Assembly (NCBI GenBank): GCA_046590855.1
Contig: JBKJTJ010000275.1
Coordinates: 1 to 7,136, forward strand
Reading direction: 5' to 3'
DNA from: JACMOY01 sp046590855
Lineage (GTDB): Bacteria > Actinomycetota > Actinomycetes > Actinomycetales > Angustibacteraceae
Length of the DNA stretch: 7,136 bases
Part shown: positions 1-5,667 of the stretch, piece by piece
Position numbering within the stretch: position 1 is the stretch's first letter
Layout: each line of letters opens with the position of its first letter
The notes under the pieces: generated by a model
The model's input: only the letters and a program-made list of their open reading frames with translations
Databases searched by the model: none
Told to the model about the DNA's origin: nothing
Translations under genes and position numbers: made by a program

Positions 1-846
1 CTCGGCGGCGTTGATCGCCCGCGCCACCTCGGCCGCCGACTCGCCGGCGTCCACCTCGATCTTGGCGGCGACGAGCAGCTCCTCGGGCCCCAGGTGCAGG
101 GTCTTGAGGTGGATCACGGAGACGACCCCGTCACCGACGAGCGCCTCGTGGATGCGGCGCACCGCCTGCGGCGATGCGGCCTCGCCGATCAGCAGCGACT
201 TCATCTCGACCGCGAGCACCACGGCGACGGTCACCAGCAGGACACCGATCAGGCCGGTGCCCACGGCGTCCCAGCGGCCGTCCTCGGTGACCAGCGTCAG
301 CGTCACGCCGAACAGCGCGAGCACCAGGCCGATCAGCGCCGCGAGGTCCTCGAGCAGGACGACGGGCAGCTCGGGGGCCTTCGCGGTGCGGACGAACTCG
401 ACCCAGGGCCGGTCACCGCGGACGCGGTTGGACTCGACGATGGCGGTGCGGAACGAGTAGCTCTCCATGCCGACCGCAGCCACCAGCACCGCGAGCGGCA
501 CCCACCACCAGCGCCCCTCGATCGGGTGCGGGTCGAGCCACTTGTGGTACGCCTCGTAGAGGGCGAACAGGCCGCCGATGCTGAACAGCACGATCGAGAC
601 GATGAACGCGTAGACGTAGCGCTCGCGGCCGTAGCCGAACGGGTGGTCGGGCGTGGCCGCGCGCTTGGCCCGCTTGCCGCCGACCAGCAGCAGGACCTGG
701 TTGCCCGAGTCGGCCAGCGAGTGGATCGACTCGGCCAGCATCGAGCTCGAGCTGGTCAGTAGGAACGCGACGAACTTGGTCACCGCGATCCCGACGTTGG
801 CCGCCAGGGCCGCCACGATCGCTGTGCTGCCGCCGCCCGTTGCCAT
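1..846 (-). CDS. Cation diffusion facilitator (CDF) family metal transporter, C-terminus cut by window edge
   Basis: Reading the minus strand from the ATG at 846-844 gives 282 codons open to the window edge, beginning MATGGGSTAIVAALAANVGI. The protein is an inner-membrane secondary transporter, probably exporting a divalent metal such as zinc in exchange for protons. Visible CDF signatures are the TM2 segment with AESIHSLADSGNQ (H42 and D46, the usual metal-site pair), a cytosolic loop with HPFGYGRERYVYAF (about residues 68-81), hydrophobic TM3 and TM4, and a TM5 segment containing LLEDLAALIG (E166/D167). After TM6 a soluble C-terminal domain starts, with LHLGPEELLVAAKIEVDAG, typical of the cytoplasmic dimerisation domain. 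The E-D pair in TM5 and the NQ after the TM2 motif recall the SLC30A9/ZnT9-like branch (from memory). Only the last part of the C-terminal domain is missing. No Shine-Dalgarno sequence precedes the ATG, so translation may be leaderless. The gene is divergent from the copper operon. Substrate is not determined by the sequence. Confidence 0.9.
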   Translation of the reverse strand, partial: MATGGGSTAIVAALAANVGIAVTKFVAFLLTSSSSMLAESIHSLADSGNQVLLLVGGKRAKRAATPDHPFGYGRERYVYAFIVSIVLFSIGGLFALYEAYHKWLDPHPIEGRWWWVPLAVLVAAVGMESYSFRTAIVESNRVRGDRPWVEFVRTAKAPELPVVLLEDLAALIGLVLALFGVTLTLVTEDGRWDAVGTGLIGVLLVTVAVVLAVEMKSLLIGEAASPQAVRRIHEALVGDGVVSVIHLKTLHLGPEELLVAAKIEVDAGESAAEVARAINAAE

Positions 847-853
847 GGCGAGC

Positions 854-876
854 AGCCTAGGTCAAGGAATGGTCAA
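854..876 (-). promoter_or_regulatory. Possible leaderless promoter and direct-repeat element for the CDF gene
   Basis: On the minus strand a TAGGCT hexamer (859-854) fits the actinobacterial TAnnnT -10 pattern. It lies about 7 bases before the ATG at 846, so transcription could begin at or next to the start codon, in keeping with the absent ribosome binding site. Just upstream are two copies of TTGACC (865-860 and 876-871), 11 bases apart, about one helical turn, as expected for a protein binding the same DNA face. No good -35 element lies at 17-18 bases from the -10. The assignment rests on motif shape only. Confidence 0.35.
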
Positions 877-888
877 CGATCACCTCGT

Positions 889-901
889 GCGACCGGGTCG
901 C
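889..901. repeat. Perfect 13-base dyad GCGACC-G-GGTCGC between the divergent promoters
   Basis: GCGACC (889-894) and GGTCGC (896-901) are exact inverted arms around a single central base. The one-base centre is too small for an RNA hairpin loop, so if functional it would be a DNA-binding site for a dimeric regulator. It sits between the CDF start and the copper promoter and is unlike the C/G-tract CsoR sites nearby. In DNA this GC-rich a 6-base arm can arise by chance. Confidence 0.4.
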
Positions 902-908
902 CCCGGAC

Positions 909-938
909 TTGCATCCTGGTACCCCCTAGGGGTAAGGT
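909..938 (+). promoter_or_regulatory. Putative promoter of the csoR-copZ-copA operon
   Basis: TTGCAT (909-914) matches four bases of the TTGACA -35 consensus, and TAAGGT (933-938) fits the TAnnnT -10 pattern; the spacer is 18 bases. The predicted start of transcription is near 945, giving a leader of about 32 bases with the csoR ribosome binding site in it. The -10 is overlapped on its upstream side by the first CsoR half of the operator and followed by the second, so bound repressor would block RNA polymerase. Confidence 0.55.
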
Positions 939-958
939 GCTCACACCCCTAGGGGGTA
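920..958. promoter_or_regulatory. CsoR copper operator: two C-tract/G-tract dyads in mirror arrangement
   Basis: Site 1 (920-934) reads TACCCCCTAGGGGTA and site 2 (945-958) reads ACCCCTAGGGGGTA. Each is a near-perfect dyad centred on CTAG with one extra C (site 1) or G (site 2) on its outer side. CsoR-family operators are known for such C-tract/G-tract dyads rich in TA steps. Bases 920-933 and 945-958 are exact inverted copies of each other over 14 bases, with an 11-base spacer; the two dyad centres are 23 bases apart, slightly over two helical turns. The pair brackets the predicted -10. CsoR tetramers would bind here without copper and leave when Cu(I) is bound, giving autoregulation of the operon just downstream. 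Confidence 0.85.
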
Positions 959-976
959 TCGACGAGAGGAGCGGCC

Positions 977-1276
977 GTGACCGCCACCGACAACCCACCC
1001 GGCTACGCCGACAGCAAGGAAGCCCAGCTCAAGCGGCTGCGACGGGTCGAGGGCCAGGTGCGCGGCATCGCCCGGATGGTCGAGCAGGACCAGTACTGCA
1101 TCGACGTCCTCACCCAGGTCTCGGCCGCGACCAAGGCCCTGCAGGCGGTCGCGCTCGGCCTGCTCGACGAGCACCTGGCGCACTGCGTCGTGAACGCGGT
1201 CGCCGTCGGCGGCGACGAGCGCGACCGCAAGCTCAAGGAGGCCTCCGAGGCCATCGCCCGCCTGGTGCGCTCGTGA
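977..1276 (+). CDS. csoR: Copper-sensing transcriptional repressor CsoR
   Basis: This 99-residue protein is the all-helical CsoR/RcnR-type DNA-binding repressor, a tetramer in the cytoplasm that senses Cu(I). The Cu(I) ligand set is visible as C41 (in DQYCIDVL), H66 and C70 (in DEHLAHCVVNA). Their spacing of 25 and 4 equals that of C36, H61 and C65 in the characterised Mycobacterium tuberculosis CsoR. The preceding Y40 is also conserved in copper sensors. The helix-1 region LKRLRRVEGQVRGIARMVE (18-36) carries the family's basic DNA-contact residues. The GTG at 977 is chosen because AGGAG (967-971) lies five bases upstream and the length fits the family; longer reading-frame versions would start inside the operator. 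It is the first gene of the copper operon, 35 bases before copZ, and a perfect-looking operator lies directly upstream, so autoregulation is likely. The intact Cys-His-Cys triad makes a formaldehyde (FrmR) or nickel (RcnR) sensor unlikely. Confidence 0.95.
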   Translation: MTATDNPPGYADSKEAQLKRLRRVEGQVRGIARMVEQDQYCIDVLTQVSAATKALQAVALGLLDEHLAHCVVNAVAVGGDERDRKLKEASEAIARLVRS

Positions 1277-1311
1277 CACCGGACGACCACCACAGCACCG
1301 AGGGAGTCACC

Positions 1312-1539
1312 ATGACCGACACCGTCAGCACCGCGTACGCCGTCACCGGCCTGACCTGCGCCCACTGCGCGAACGCCGTGACCAGCGAGCTGACCGCACT
1401 GCCCGAGGTGCAGGGGGTGGACGTCGCGCTGGTCGCCGGCGGGACGTCGACCGTGACCGTCACCTCGAGCACCGCGCTGACCGACGTCCAGGTGGCCGAG
1501 GCGCTGGACGAGGCCGGGGACTACGAGCTGCAGCGATGA
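1312..1539 (+). CDS. copZ: CopZ-like copper chaperone (single heavy-metal-associated domain)
   Basis: This 75-residue protein is one HMA (ferredoxin-like beta-alpha-beta-beta-alpha-beta) domain. The Cu(I)-binding motif is GLTCAHC with C16 and C19, followed by a helix (ANAVTSELTAL) and strands ending in the expected place; no signal peptide or membrane segment is present. Its role would be to carry Cu(I) in the cytoplasm to the CopA ATPase and possibly to CsoR. The usual motif is GMTCxxC; here the Met is Leu, a common and tolerated change. The ATG at 1312 has AGGGAG (1301-1306) five bases upstream. Its stop overlaps the copA start in an ATGA arrangement (1536-1539), so translation of the two is coupled, in line with chaperone and pump being made together. 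An in-frame upstream extension exists but overlaps csoR and has no signal. Confidence 0.93.
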   Translation: MTDTVSTAYAVTGLTCAHCANAVTSELTALPEVQGVDVALVAGGTSTVTVTSSTALTDVQVAEALDEAGDYELQR

Positions 1540-3785
1540 GCCAGACCTCGGCCGCGCCGTCCACCAGCAGCCTCGACCTGGTCATCGGGGGCATGACCTG
1601 CGCCTCGTGCGCGGCCCGGATCGAGAAGAAGCTGAACAAGGTGCCGGGGGTGGTGGCGAGCGTCAACTACGCCACCGAGCGGGCCAGCGTCGAGCACCCG
1701 GCGAGCGTCACCACCGACCAGCTCGTCGCGGTCGTCGAGGCGACCGGCTACACCGCCGCCCTGCCCGCTCCCCCGGCGGCCGATGAGAGCCCCGAGCCCG
1801 TCGCCGACGACGCCACCGCCGAGCTGCGGCACCGGCTGCTCGTCTGCGTGGCGCTCACCGTGCCCGTGGTGCTGCTGGCCATGGTGCCGGCGCTGCAGCT
1901 CACCAGCTGGCAGTGGCTGTCGCTGACCCTGGCCTCACCGGTGGTCGTGTGGGGCGCCTGGCCGTTCCACCGCGCCGCCTTCGTCAACGCCCGGCACGGC
2001 GCGGCCACGATGGACACGCTGATCAGCGTCGGGGTGGGCGCGGCGTACCTGTGGTCGCTGTGGGCCCTGTTCGTCGGGGACGCCGGCGCGGCGGGCATGC
2101 AGATGACGTTCACGCTGCTGCCCGAGAGCGGCGGCGGGGCCGACGCGATCTACCTCGAGGTGGCCTCGGCGGTCACGGTGTTCATCCTCGGCGGCCGCTA
2201 CCTCGAGGCCCGGGCGAAGTCCAGCTCGGGGGCGGCGCTGCGCGCGCTGCTCGATCTGGGGGCCAAGGACGTCGCGGTCCTGCGCGGCGGCGTCGAGGTG
2301 CGGGTGCCCGTCGCCGCGCTGGTCGTCGGCGACCTGTTCGTCGTGCGCCCGGGCGAGAAGGTGGCCACCGACGGCGTGGTCACCGACGGCAGCTCGGCGA
2401 TCGACGCCTCGCTGCTCACCGGTGAGGCGGTTCCGGTCGAGGTCGGCGTCGGCGACGCGGTCACCGGTGGGTGCGTCAACGCCGGCGGCCGGCTCACCGT
2501 GCGGGCCACCCGGGTCGGGGCCGACACCCAGCTGGCGCAGATCGCCCGGCTCGTGCAGCAGGCCCAGAGCGGCAAGGCCCAGGTGCAGCGCCTGGCCGAC
2601 CGCGTCTCAGCAGTGTTCGTGCCCGTCGTCATCGTGCTCTCGCTGCTCACCCTCGCGGGGTGGCTGCTGTCGGGTGCGTCCGCGAGCACCGCGTTCACCA
2701 GCGCCGTCGCGGTGCTGATCATCGCCTGCCCGTGCGCCCTCGGCCTGGCGACGCCGACGGCCCTGCTGGTCGGCACCGGACGCGGCGCCCAGCTCGGCAT
2801 CGTGATCCGCGGGCCGCAGGTGCTCGAGTCGACCCGCGCGGTCGACACCGTCGTCCTTGACAAGACCGGCACGGTCACCACTGGACGGATGAGCGTGCTG
2901 GACGTGGTCGCCACCGCAGGCGCCGATCGCGCGCAGGTGCTGCGGCTGGCCGGGTCGGTCGAGGCCGCATCGGCCCACCCGATCGCGGCCGCGGTCGCCG
3001 CAGCCGCATCGGCGGTCGCCGTCCTGCCCCCGGTGACGGACTTCGCCAGCCACTCGGGCACGGGGGTCTCGGGCACCGTCGACGGCCACCAGGTCGTCGT
3101 CGGACGTCGGACGCAGGTGGCCGGCGACCCGCCCGCCGACCTGGTGGCGGCGGCCGATGCTGCAGAGGCGGACGGCCGCACCCCCGTCTGGGTGGGCTGG
3201 GACGGCGCACCCCGCGGCGTGGTCGTGGTCGCCGACACGGTCAAGGACACCTCGGTCGAGGCCGTCGCCGCCCTGCGCCGACTGGGCCTGCGCCCGGTGC
3301 TGCTGACCGGCGACAACGCGAGGGCCGCAGCGGCCGTCGCCGCCGCCGTCGGGATCGACGGTGCCGACGTCGTCGCCGAGGTGCTGCCCGCCGACAAGGT
3401 CGAGGTGGTGCGGAGTCTGCAGGCGCAGGGGCGGGTGGTGGCGATGGTCGGGGACGGCGTCAACGACGCTGCCGCGCTCGCTGCAGCCGACCTCGGCCTC
3501 GCGATGGGCACGGGCTCGGACGCCGCCATCGAGGCGTCCGACCTGACGCTGGTGCGAGGTGACCTGCGGGCCGCCGCCGACGCGATCCGGCTGGCGCGAG
3601 CCACGCTGCGCACCATCAAGGCCAACCTGTTCTGGGCTTTCGCCTACAACGTCGCGGCCATCCCGCTGGCCGCTGCCGGCCTGCTCAACCCGCTGATCGC
3701 GGGTGCGGCGATGGCGTTCAGCTCGGTGTTCGTCGTCAGCAACAGCCTGCGGCTGCGCCGCTTCACCCCGGCGGCGACGTCCTGA
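1536..3785 (+). CDS. copA: Cu(I)-exporting P1B-1-type ATPase CopA
   Basis: This 749-residue heavy-metal P-type ATPase pumps Cu(I) out of the cytoplasm using ATP. One N-terminal HMA domain carries GGMTCASC (C22, C25). Membrane segments follow from about residue 100. The actuator domain has LLTGEAVPV (T295-G296-E297). The metal-site CPC is C398-P399-C400 with CALGLATP after it. The phosphorylated aspartate is D442 in DKTGT, the P1B His-Pro pair is H481-P482 (SAHPIA), and the hinge is GDGVND (639-644). The last two helices have N697-x6-Y704-N705-x4-P710 and M726-x2-S729-S730. CPC plus YN plus MxxSS is the established P1B-1 (Cu+/Ag+) signature, so zinc or cadmium is unlikely. Length is normal for a one-HMA CopA. 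Its start overlaps copZ by four bases and its stop overlaps the next gene by one base, placing it third in the CsoR-controlled operon. All catalytic motifs are intact. Confidence 0.96.
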   Translation: MSQTSAAPSTSSLDLVIGGMTCASCAARIEKKLNKVPGVVASVNYATERASVEHPASVTTDQLVAVVEATGYTAALPAPPAADESPEPVADDATAELRHRLLVCVALTVPVVLLAMVPALQLTSWQWLSLTLASPVVVWGAWPFHRAAFVNARHGAATMDTLISVGVGAAYLWSLWALFVGDAGAAGMQMTFTLLPESGGGADAIYLEVASAVTVFILGGRYLEARAKSSSGAALRALLDLGAKDVAVLRGGVEVRVPVAALVVGDLFVVRPGEKVATDGVVTDGSSAIDASLLTGEAVPVEVGVGDAVTGGCVNAGGRLTVRATRVGADTQLAQIARLVQQAQSGKAQVQRLADRVSAVFVPVVIVLSLLTLAGWLLSGASASTAFTSAVAVLIIACPCALGLATPTALLVGTGRGAQLGIVIRGPQVLESTRAVDTVVLDKTGTVTTGRMSVLDVVATAGADRAQVLRLAGSVEAASAHPIAAAVAAAASAVAVLPPVTDFASHSGTGVSGTVDGHQVVVGRRTQVAGDPPADLVAAADAAEADGRTPVWVGWDGAPRGVVVVADTVKDTSVEAVAALRRLGLRPVLLTGDNARAAAAVAAAVGIDGADVVAEVLPADKVEVVRSLQAQGRVVAMVGDGVNDAAALAAADLGLAMGTGSDAAIEASDLTLVRGDLRAAADAIRLARATLRTIKANLFWAFAYNVAAIPLAAAGLLNPLIAGAAMAFSSVFVVSNSLRLRRFTPAATS

Positions 3786-3982
3786 TGTGGCGGACCGCCG
3801 TCTCGGCCACGGTCCACCGCCTGACCGGGTGCGCCATCGGTGAGGTGCTGCGCTCGGGTGTCGCGCTGCGTGCGGCCGTAGGCATGCCGCTGGCTGTCGC
3901 CTTCGTAGTGACCGTGCCGGTGAACCGCGCACTGATCATGCGGGGCAAGGGCCATGCCGTGGTCCACGGGGTGCACCACTAG
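3785..3982 (+). CDS. Very short DUF4396-like membrane protein, probably internally deleted
   Basis: This 65-residue frame starts at an ATG that shares one base with the copA stop (TGATG), so it is the last gene of the copper operon. Its N-terminus (ATVHRLTGCAIGEVL, residues 8-22) and C-terminus (VAFVVTVPVNRALIMRGKGH, about 38-57) resemble the two ends of DUF4396 membrane proteins, often found beside copper ATPases. As I recall the family it is over twice this length, with several membrane helices between these blocks. Here they are joined by only RSGVALRAAVGMPL, itself like a short piece of the family's middle. The frame stays open, so two in-frame losses are the simplest reading. The His-Cys before LTGC also appears as His-Arg (H11-R12), so a possible metal-binding Cys is lost. 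Only one membrane segment remains. It may be a non-functional remnant or a real minimal version; the family's biochemical role is unknown to me. Confidence 0.6.
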   Translation: MWRTAVSATVHRLTGCAIGEVLRSGVALRAAVGMPLAVAFVVTVPVNRALIMRGKGHAVVHGVHH

Positions 3983-3996
3983 CGAGATGGAGCCTG

Positions 3997-4016
3997 CCCG
4001 TCATGCGCCAGACGGG
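3997..4016 (+). terminator. Weak hairpin after the copper operon, possible terminator
   Basis: CCCGTC (3997-4002) and GACGGG (4011-4016) form a six-base-pair stem around an eight-base loop, 14 bases after the last stop codon of the copper operon. No T-tract follows, so it is not a classic intrinsic terminator; high-GC actinobacteria do use hairpins lacking T-tracts. Nothing else in the 85-base gap looks like a terminator. Confidence 0.35.
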
Positions 4017-4030
4017 GATCCTCCGGGTGC

Positions 4031-4050
4031 CATAGTGCGACGTCGACGTC
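4031..4050 (+). promoter_or_regulatory. Putative -10 and 12-base palindrome upstream of the reductase-like gene
   Basis: CATAGT (4031-4036) matches four of six bases of the -10 consensus, and transcription would start near 4043. Directly over that point lies GACGTCGACGTC (4039-4050), a perfect 12-base palindrome made of two GACGTC units. A repressor bound there would cover the start of transcription. The -35 region is not recognisable. The gene's ribosome binding site GGAGGAG (4057-4063) follows. Confidence 0.4.
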
Positions 4051-4067
4051 AACCCTGGAGGAGCCCC

Positions 4068-4709
4068 ATGACGGTCCGCGCTGACCTCAACATCTCGCTC
4101 GACGGCGTGGCCACGCCGACCGACCCGACACCCGAGATGCCGATGGGTGCGGACTGGGGGCAGCTGACGGCGGCGTACGTCGCGACCCGCACCTTCCGCG
4201 AACGGGTGCTGGGCGACACCACCGGTGCCGGGACGACGGGCGTCGACGAGGCGTACGCCGCGGGCTACTTCGAGGGGGTCGGCGCCGAGATCATGGGAGC
4301 GGGCATGTTCGGCCTGCACTCCTTCCCCGACGACCCGGGCTGGCAGGGCTGGTGGGGCGACGAACCCCCGTTCCGGGTGCCCGTCCTCGTGCTGACCCAT
4401 ACCCCTCGTCCCGCGGTGACGTTCGCCAACGGCACCACGTTCGAGTTCCTCTCGGTGCCGCCCGCCGAGGCCCTGGAGCGGGCCCGGGCGGTGGCGGGCG
4501 GTCACGACGTCCGGATCGGTGGCGGCACAGGGGTCGTGCGTGACTTCCTGCTCGCTGGGCTCGTGGACCACCTGCACGTCAGCATCGCGCCCGTCGTGCT
4601 GGGGCGGGGGGCGCGGCTCTGGGACGACCTGCGGATGCTCGACGGCGACTTCACGGTCACCAGTGAGACGGCGCAGAGCGGAACGATCCACGTGACCTTC
4701 CGCCGCTGA
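4068..4709 (+). CDS. RibD C-terminal / dihydrofolate-reductase-like family protein
   Basis: This 213-residue soluble protein has the fold of the RibD C-terminal and dihydrofolate reductase family. It opens with RADLNISLDGVAT (residues 4-16), the usual first strand with S-x-DG. GAEIMGAGMFG (72-82) takes the place of the family's GRxTY block. RIGGGTGVVRDFLLAGLVDH follows, with the glycine run G151-G153 that contacts the NADPH phosphates, and then SIAPVVLGRGARLWD near the end. A nicotinamide-dependent reductase is the expected class, but stand-alone members of this family (YyaP/YwjB-like) mostly have unknown substrates. This is not a riboflavin RibD, because the deaminase domain is absent, and not a housekeeping DHFR. 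The ATG at 4068 is supported by GGAGGAG (4057-4063) four bases upstream; the frame is open further back but without signals. It has its own promoter-like region and probably is not part of the copper operon. No damage is seen, unlike its neighbours on both sides. Confidence 0.88.
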   Translation: MTVRADLNISLDGVATPTDPTPEMPMGADWGQLTAAYVATRTFRERVLGDTTGAGTTGVDEAYAAGYFEGVGAEIMGAGMFGLHSFPDDPGWQGWWGDEPPFRVPVLVLTHTPRPAVTFANGTTFEFLSVPPAEALERARAVAGGHDVRIGGGTGVVRDFLLAGLVDHLHVSIAPVVLGRGARLWDDLRMLDGDFTVTSETAQSGTIHVTFRR

Positions 4710-4752
4710 GCCGCAACCGGGGCCAACCGGCCTGGGGAAGAACGCGCCGCGC

Positions 4753-4768
4753 TAGCGTCCTCCCGATG
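4753..4768 (+). promoter_or_regulatory. Likely leaderless promoter of the P-loop remnant
   Basis: TAGCGT (4753-4758) fits the TAnnnT -10 pattern and lies seven bases before the ATG at 4766, with no ribosome binding site between. This is the typical spacing of leaderless actinobacterial genes, where the transcript starts at the A of the ATG. The -35 region (about 4729-4735) is poor. The promoter looks preserved although the gene it serves is broken. Confidence 0.45.
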
Positions 4769-4997
4769 GGGGTCCAGAACTACCTGGTCGAGGGGGTCTC
4801 GGGCACCGGCAAGACCTCGGTGTGCCGGGAGCTGCGACTCACGGCAGGCCGAACGCGATCTGATCGTGCGGCTGCACCGGACCGGGGAGGACACCCCCGC
4901 GAACGGTGTGCGGATCGACGCCACCGCACCGCTCGACCACGTCGTCGACGAGATCCTCCGCCTCGCTGCGGCTACCGAACTGCTCAGCGCCAGCAGC
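4766..4997 (+). pseudogene. Broken P-loop nucleotide-kinase-like gene, middle deleted with frame change
   Basis: The start reads MGVQNYLVEGVSGTGKTSVC, with a clean Walker A P-loop (GVSGTGKTS, residues 10-18) like small AAA/adenylate-kinase-type ATP-binding proteins. After ELR (near 4838) this frame turns into low-complexity Arg/Pro sequence of the kind seen in wrong frames. In the +1 frame, from about 4842, the sequence reads RQAERDLIVRLHRTGEDTPA and then NGVRIDATAPLDHVVDEILR, which looks like the C-terminal end of the same family: a helix, then the final strand with I-DAT-P. As I recall, intact relatives are about 170-180 residues; here about 24 N-terminal and 45 C-terminal residues survive, so roughly 100 codons are gone, leaving the ends out of frame. 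The lost part would hold the Walker B region and lid, so no active product is expected. The C-terminal piece runs without a stop into the kinase remnant. The right boundary given (4997) is a guess. Confidence 0.7.
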
Positions 4998-5667
4998 GTG
5001 CCCGAGTGGCCGGGCGACTTCGTGCGCCGTTGCGGCACGGTGCTCGCCGAGTACGGTCCCCCGACACAGGACTCAGGGAACGTGTCCTGGCTGGTGGACG
5101 TCGGGCCGCGGCAGTTGTTCGTCAAGACGGCCGGCGTGCCCGGGGCGGCACCTCCGGGATCTCCTGCTCCCTACTTCGACCACGACCGCCTGCCAGCGCT
5201 TCGCGCAGCTCCCGGCAAAGCAGCTGCTGGCTGTGTTCGACGCGCTGATCGACCTTCATGACGCCCTCGCCGCTGCAGGCTGGGTCGCCTGCGACCTGTA
5301 CGTCGGGTGCCTGATCGTCGACGTCGCGACCGCTGCCTTCACGGTCATCGACCTCGACACCTGCCGTCGGGGCCCGAGCGTCAACGACATGGGCCGCATG
5401 TTCGGCGCCACGCAATTCATGGCACCGGGGGAGCTCGAGCTGGGTGCGGTCATCGACCAGCGCACCACCGTCTTCACGCTGGGCCGGCTCGTCCGGCACT
5501 TCGGAACCCGCCAGACCGAGGTGGCGGAGCGCTTCTGCGGCCCGCCTGCGGTCGCCGAGGTGGTCCAGCAGGCGTGCCGACCGTCACCGGAAGACCGGCA
5601 TGCCAGCGTCGGCGCCTTCGCGAGCTCCTGGCGCGCCGCCCGTACGAGCTCGCGATCGCAGAACTGA
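4998..5667 (+). pseudogene. Broken protein-kinase-fold gene (Ser/Thr kinase-like), frame change in the N-lobe
   Basis: In one frame, from a possible GTG at 4998, VPEWPGDFVRRCGTVLAEYG leads to GNVSWLVDVGPRQLFVKTAG and ends near PYFDHDR (about 5189); FVKTAG would hold the ATP-binding lysine. From about 5190 the next frame continues QRFAQLPAKQLLAVFDALID, then the catalytic-loop block HDALAAAGWVACDLYVGCLI, with Asp in CDLY as the HRD aspartate and VIDLD as the DFG equivalent. NDMGRMFGATQFMAPGELEL and VFTLGR follow, with a normal stop at 5665-5667. These C-lobe motifs match an atypical bacterial Ser/Thr kinase family I recall. Between the two frames the alpha-C glutamate and hinge region are missing, so the gene has lost perhaps 50-60 codons and changed frame. 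In known relatives the P-loop gene often precedes this kinase, which fits the remnant upstream. No ribosome binding site precedes the GTG. The C-lobe alone should be inactive. Confidence 0.72.

Noticed and set aside
11..952. Long plus-strand open frames (11-460, 94-762, 653-952)
   Set aside because: They lie opposite the CDF transporter, have Arg/Ala/Thr-rich wrong-frame composition and no recognisable domain; the minus-strand frame is a clear transporter.
937..1311. Upstream extension of the copZ frame back to 937
   Set aside because: It overlaps csoR and the operator in a wrong frame with Arg-rich composition; the ATG at 1312 has a good ribosome binding site and family length.
2198..3932. 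Minus-strand open frames of 475 and 441 residues opposite copA
   Set aside because: copA on the plus strand has every family motif. The antisense frames are low-complexity Ala/Ser/Thr/Arg sequence, a usual effect of high GC.
4140..4550. Programmed frameshifting as the explanation for the frame changes at 4840 and 5190
   Set aside because: No slippery heptamer or following pseudoknot was seen, and conserved middle segments are missing at both places, which slippage does not explain. The intact gene at 4068-4709 shows no frame change.
4710..4765. GGCC-aacc-GGCC hairpin after the reductase-like gene as a terminator
   Set aside because: The stem is only four base pairs (around 4721-4732) and has no T-tract; too weak to call.
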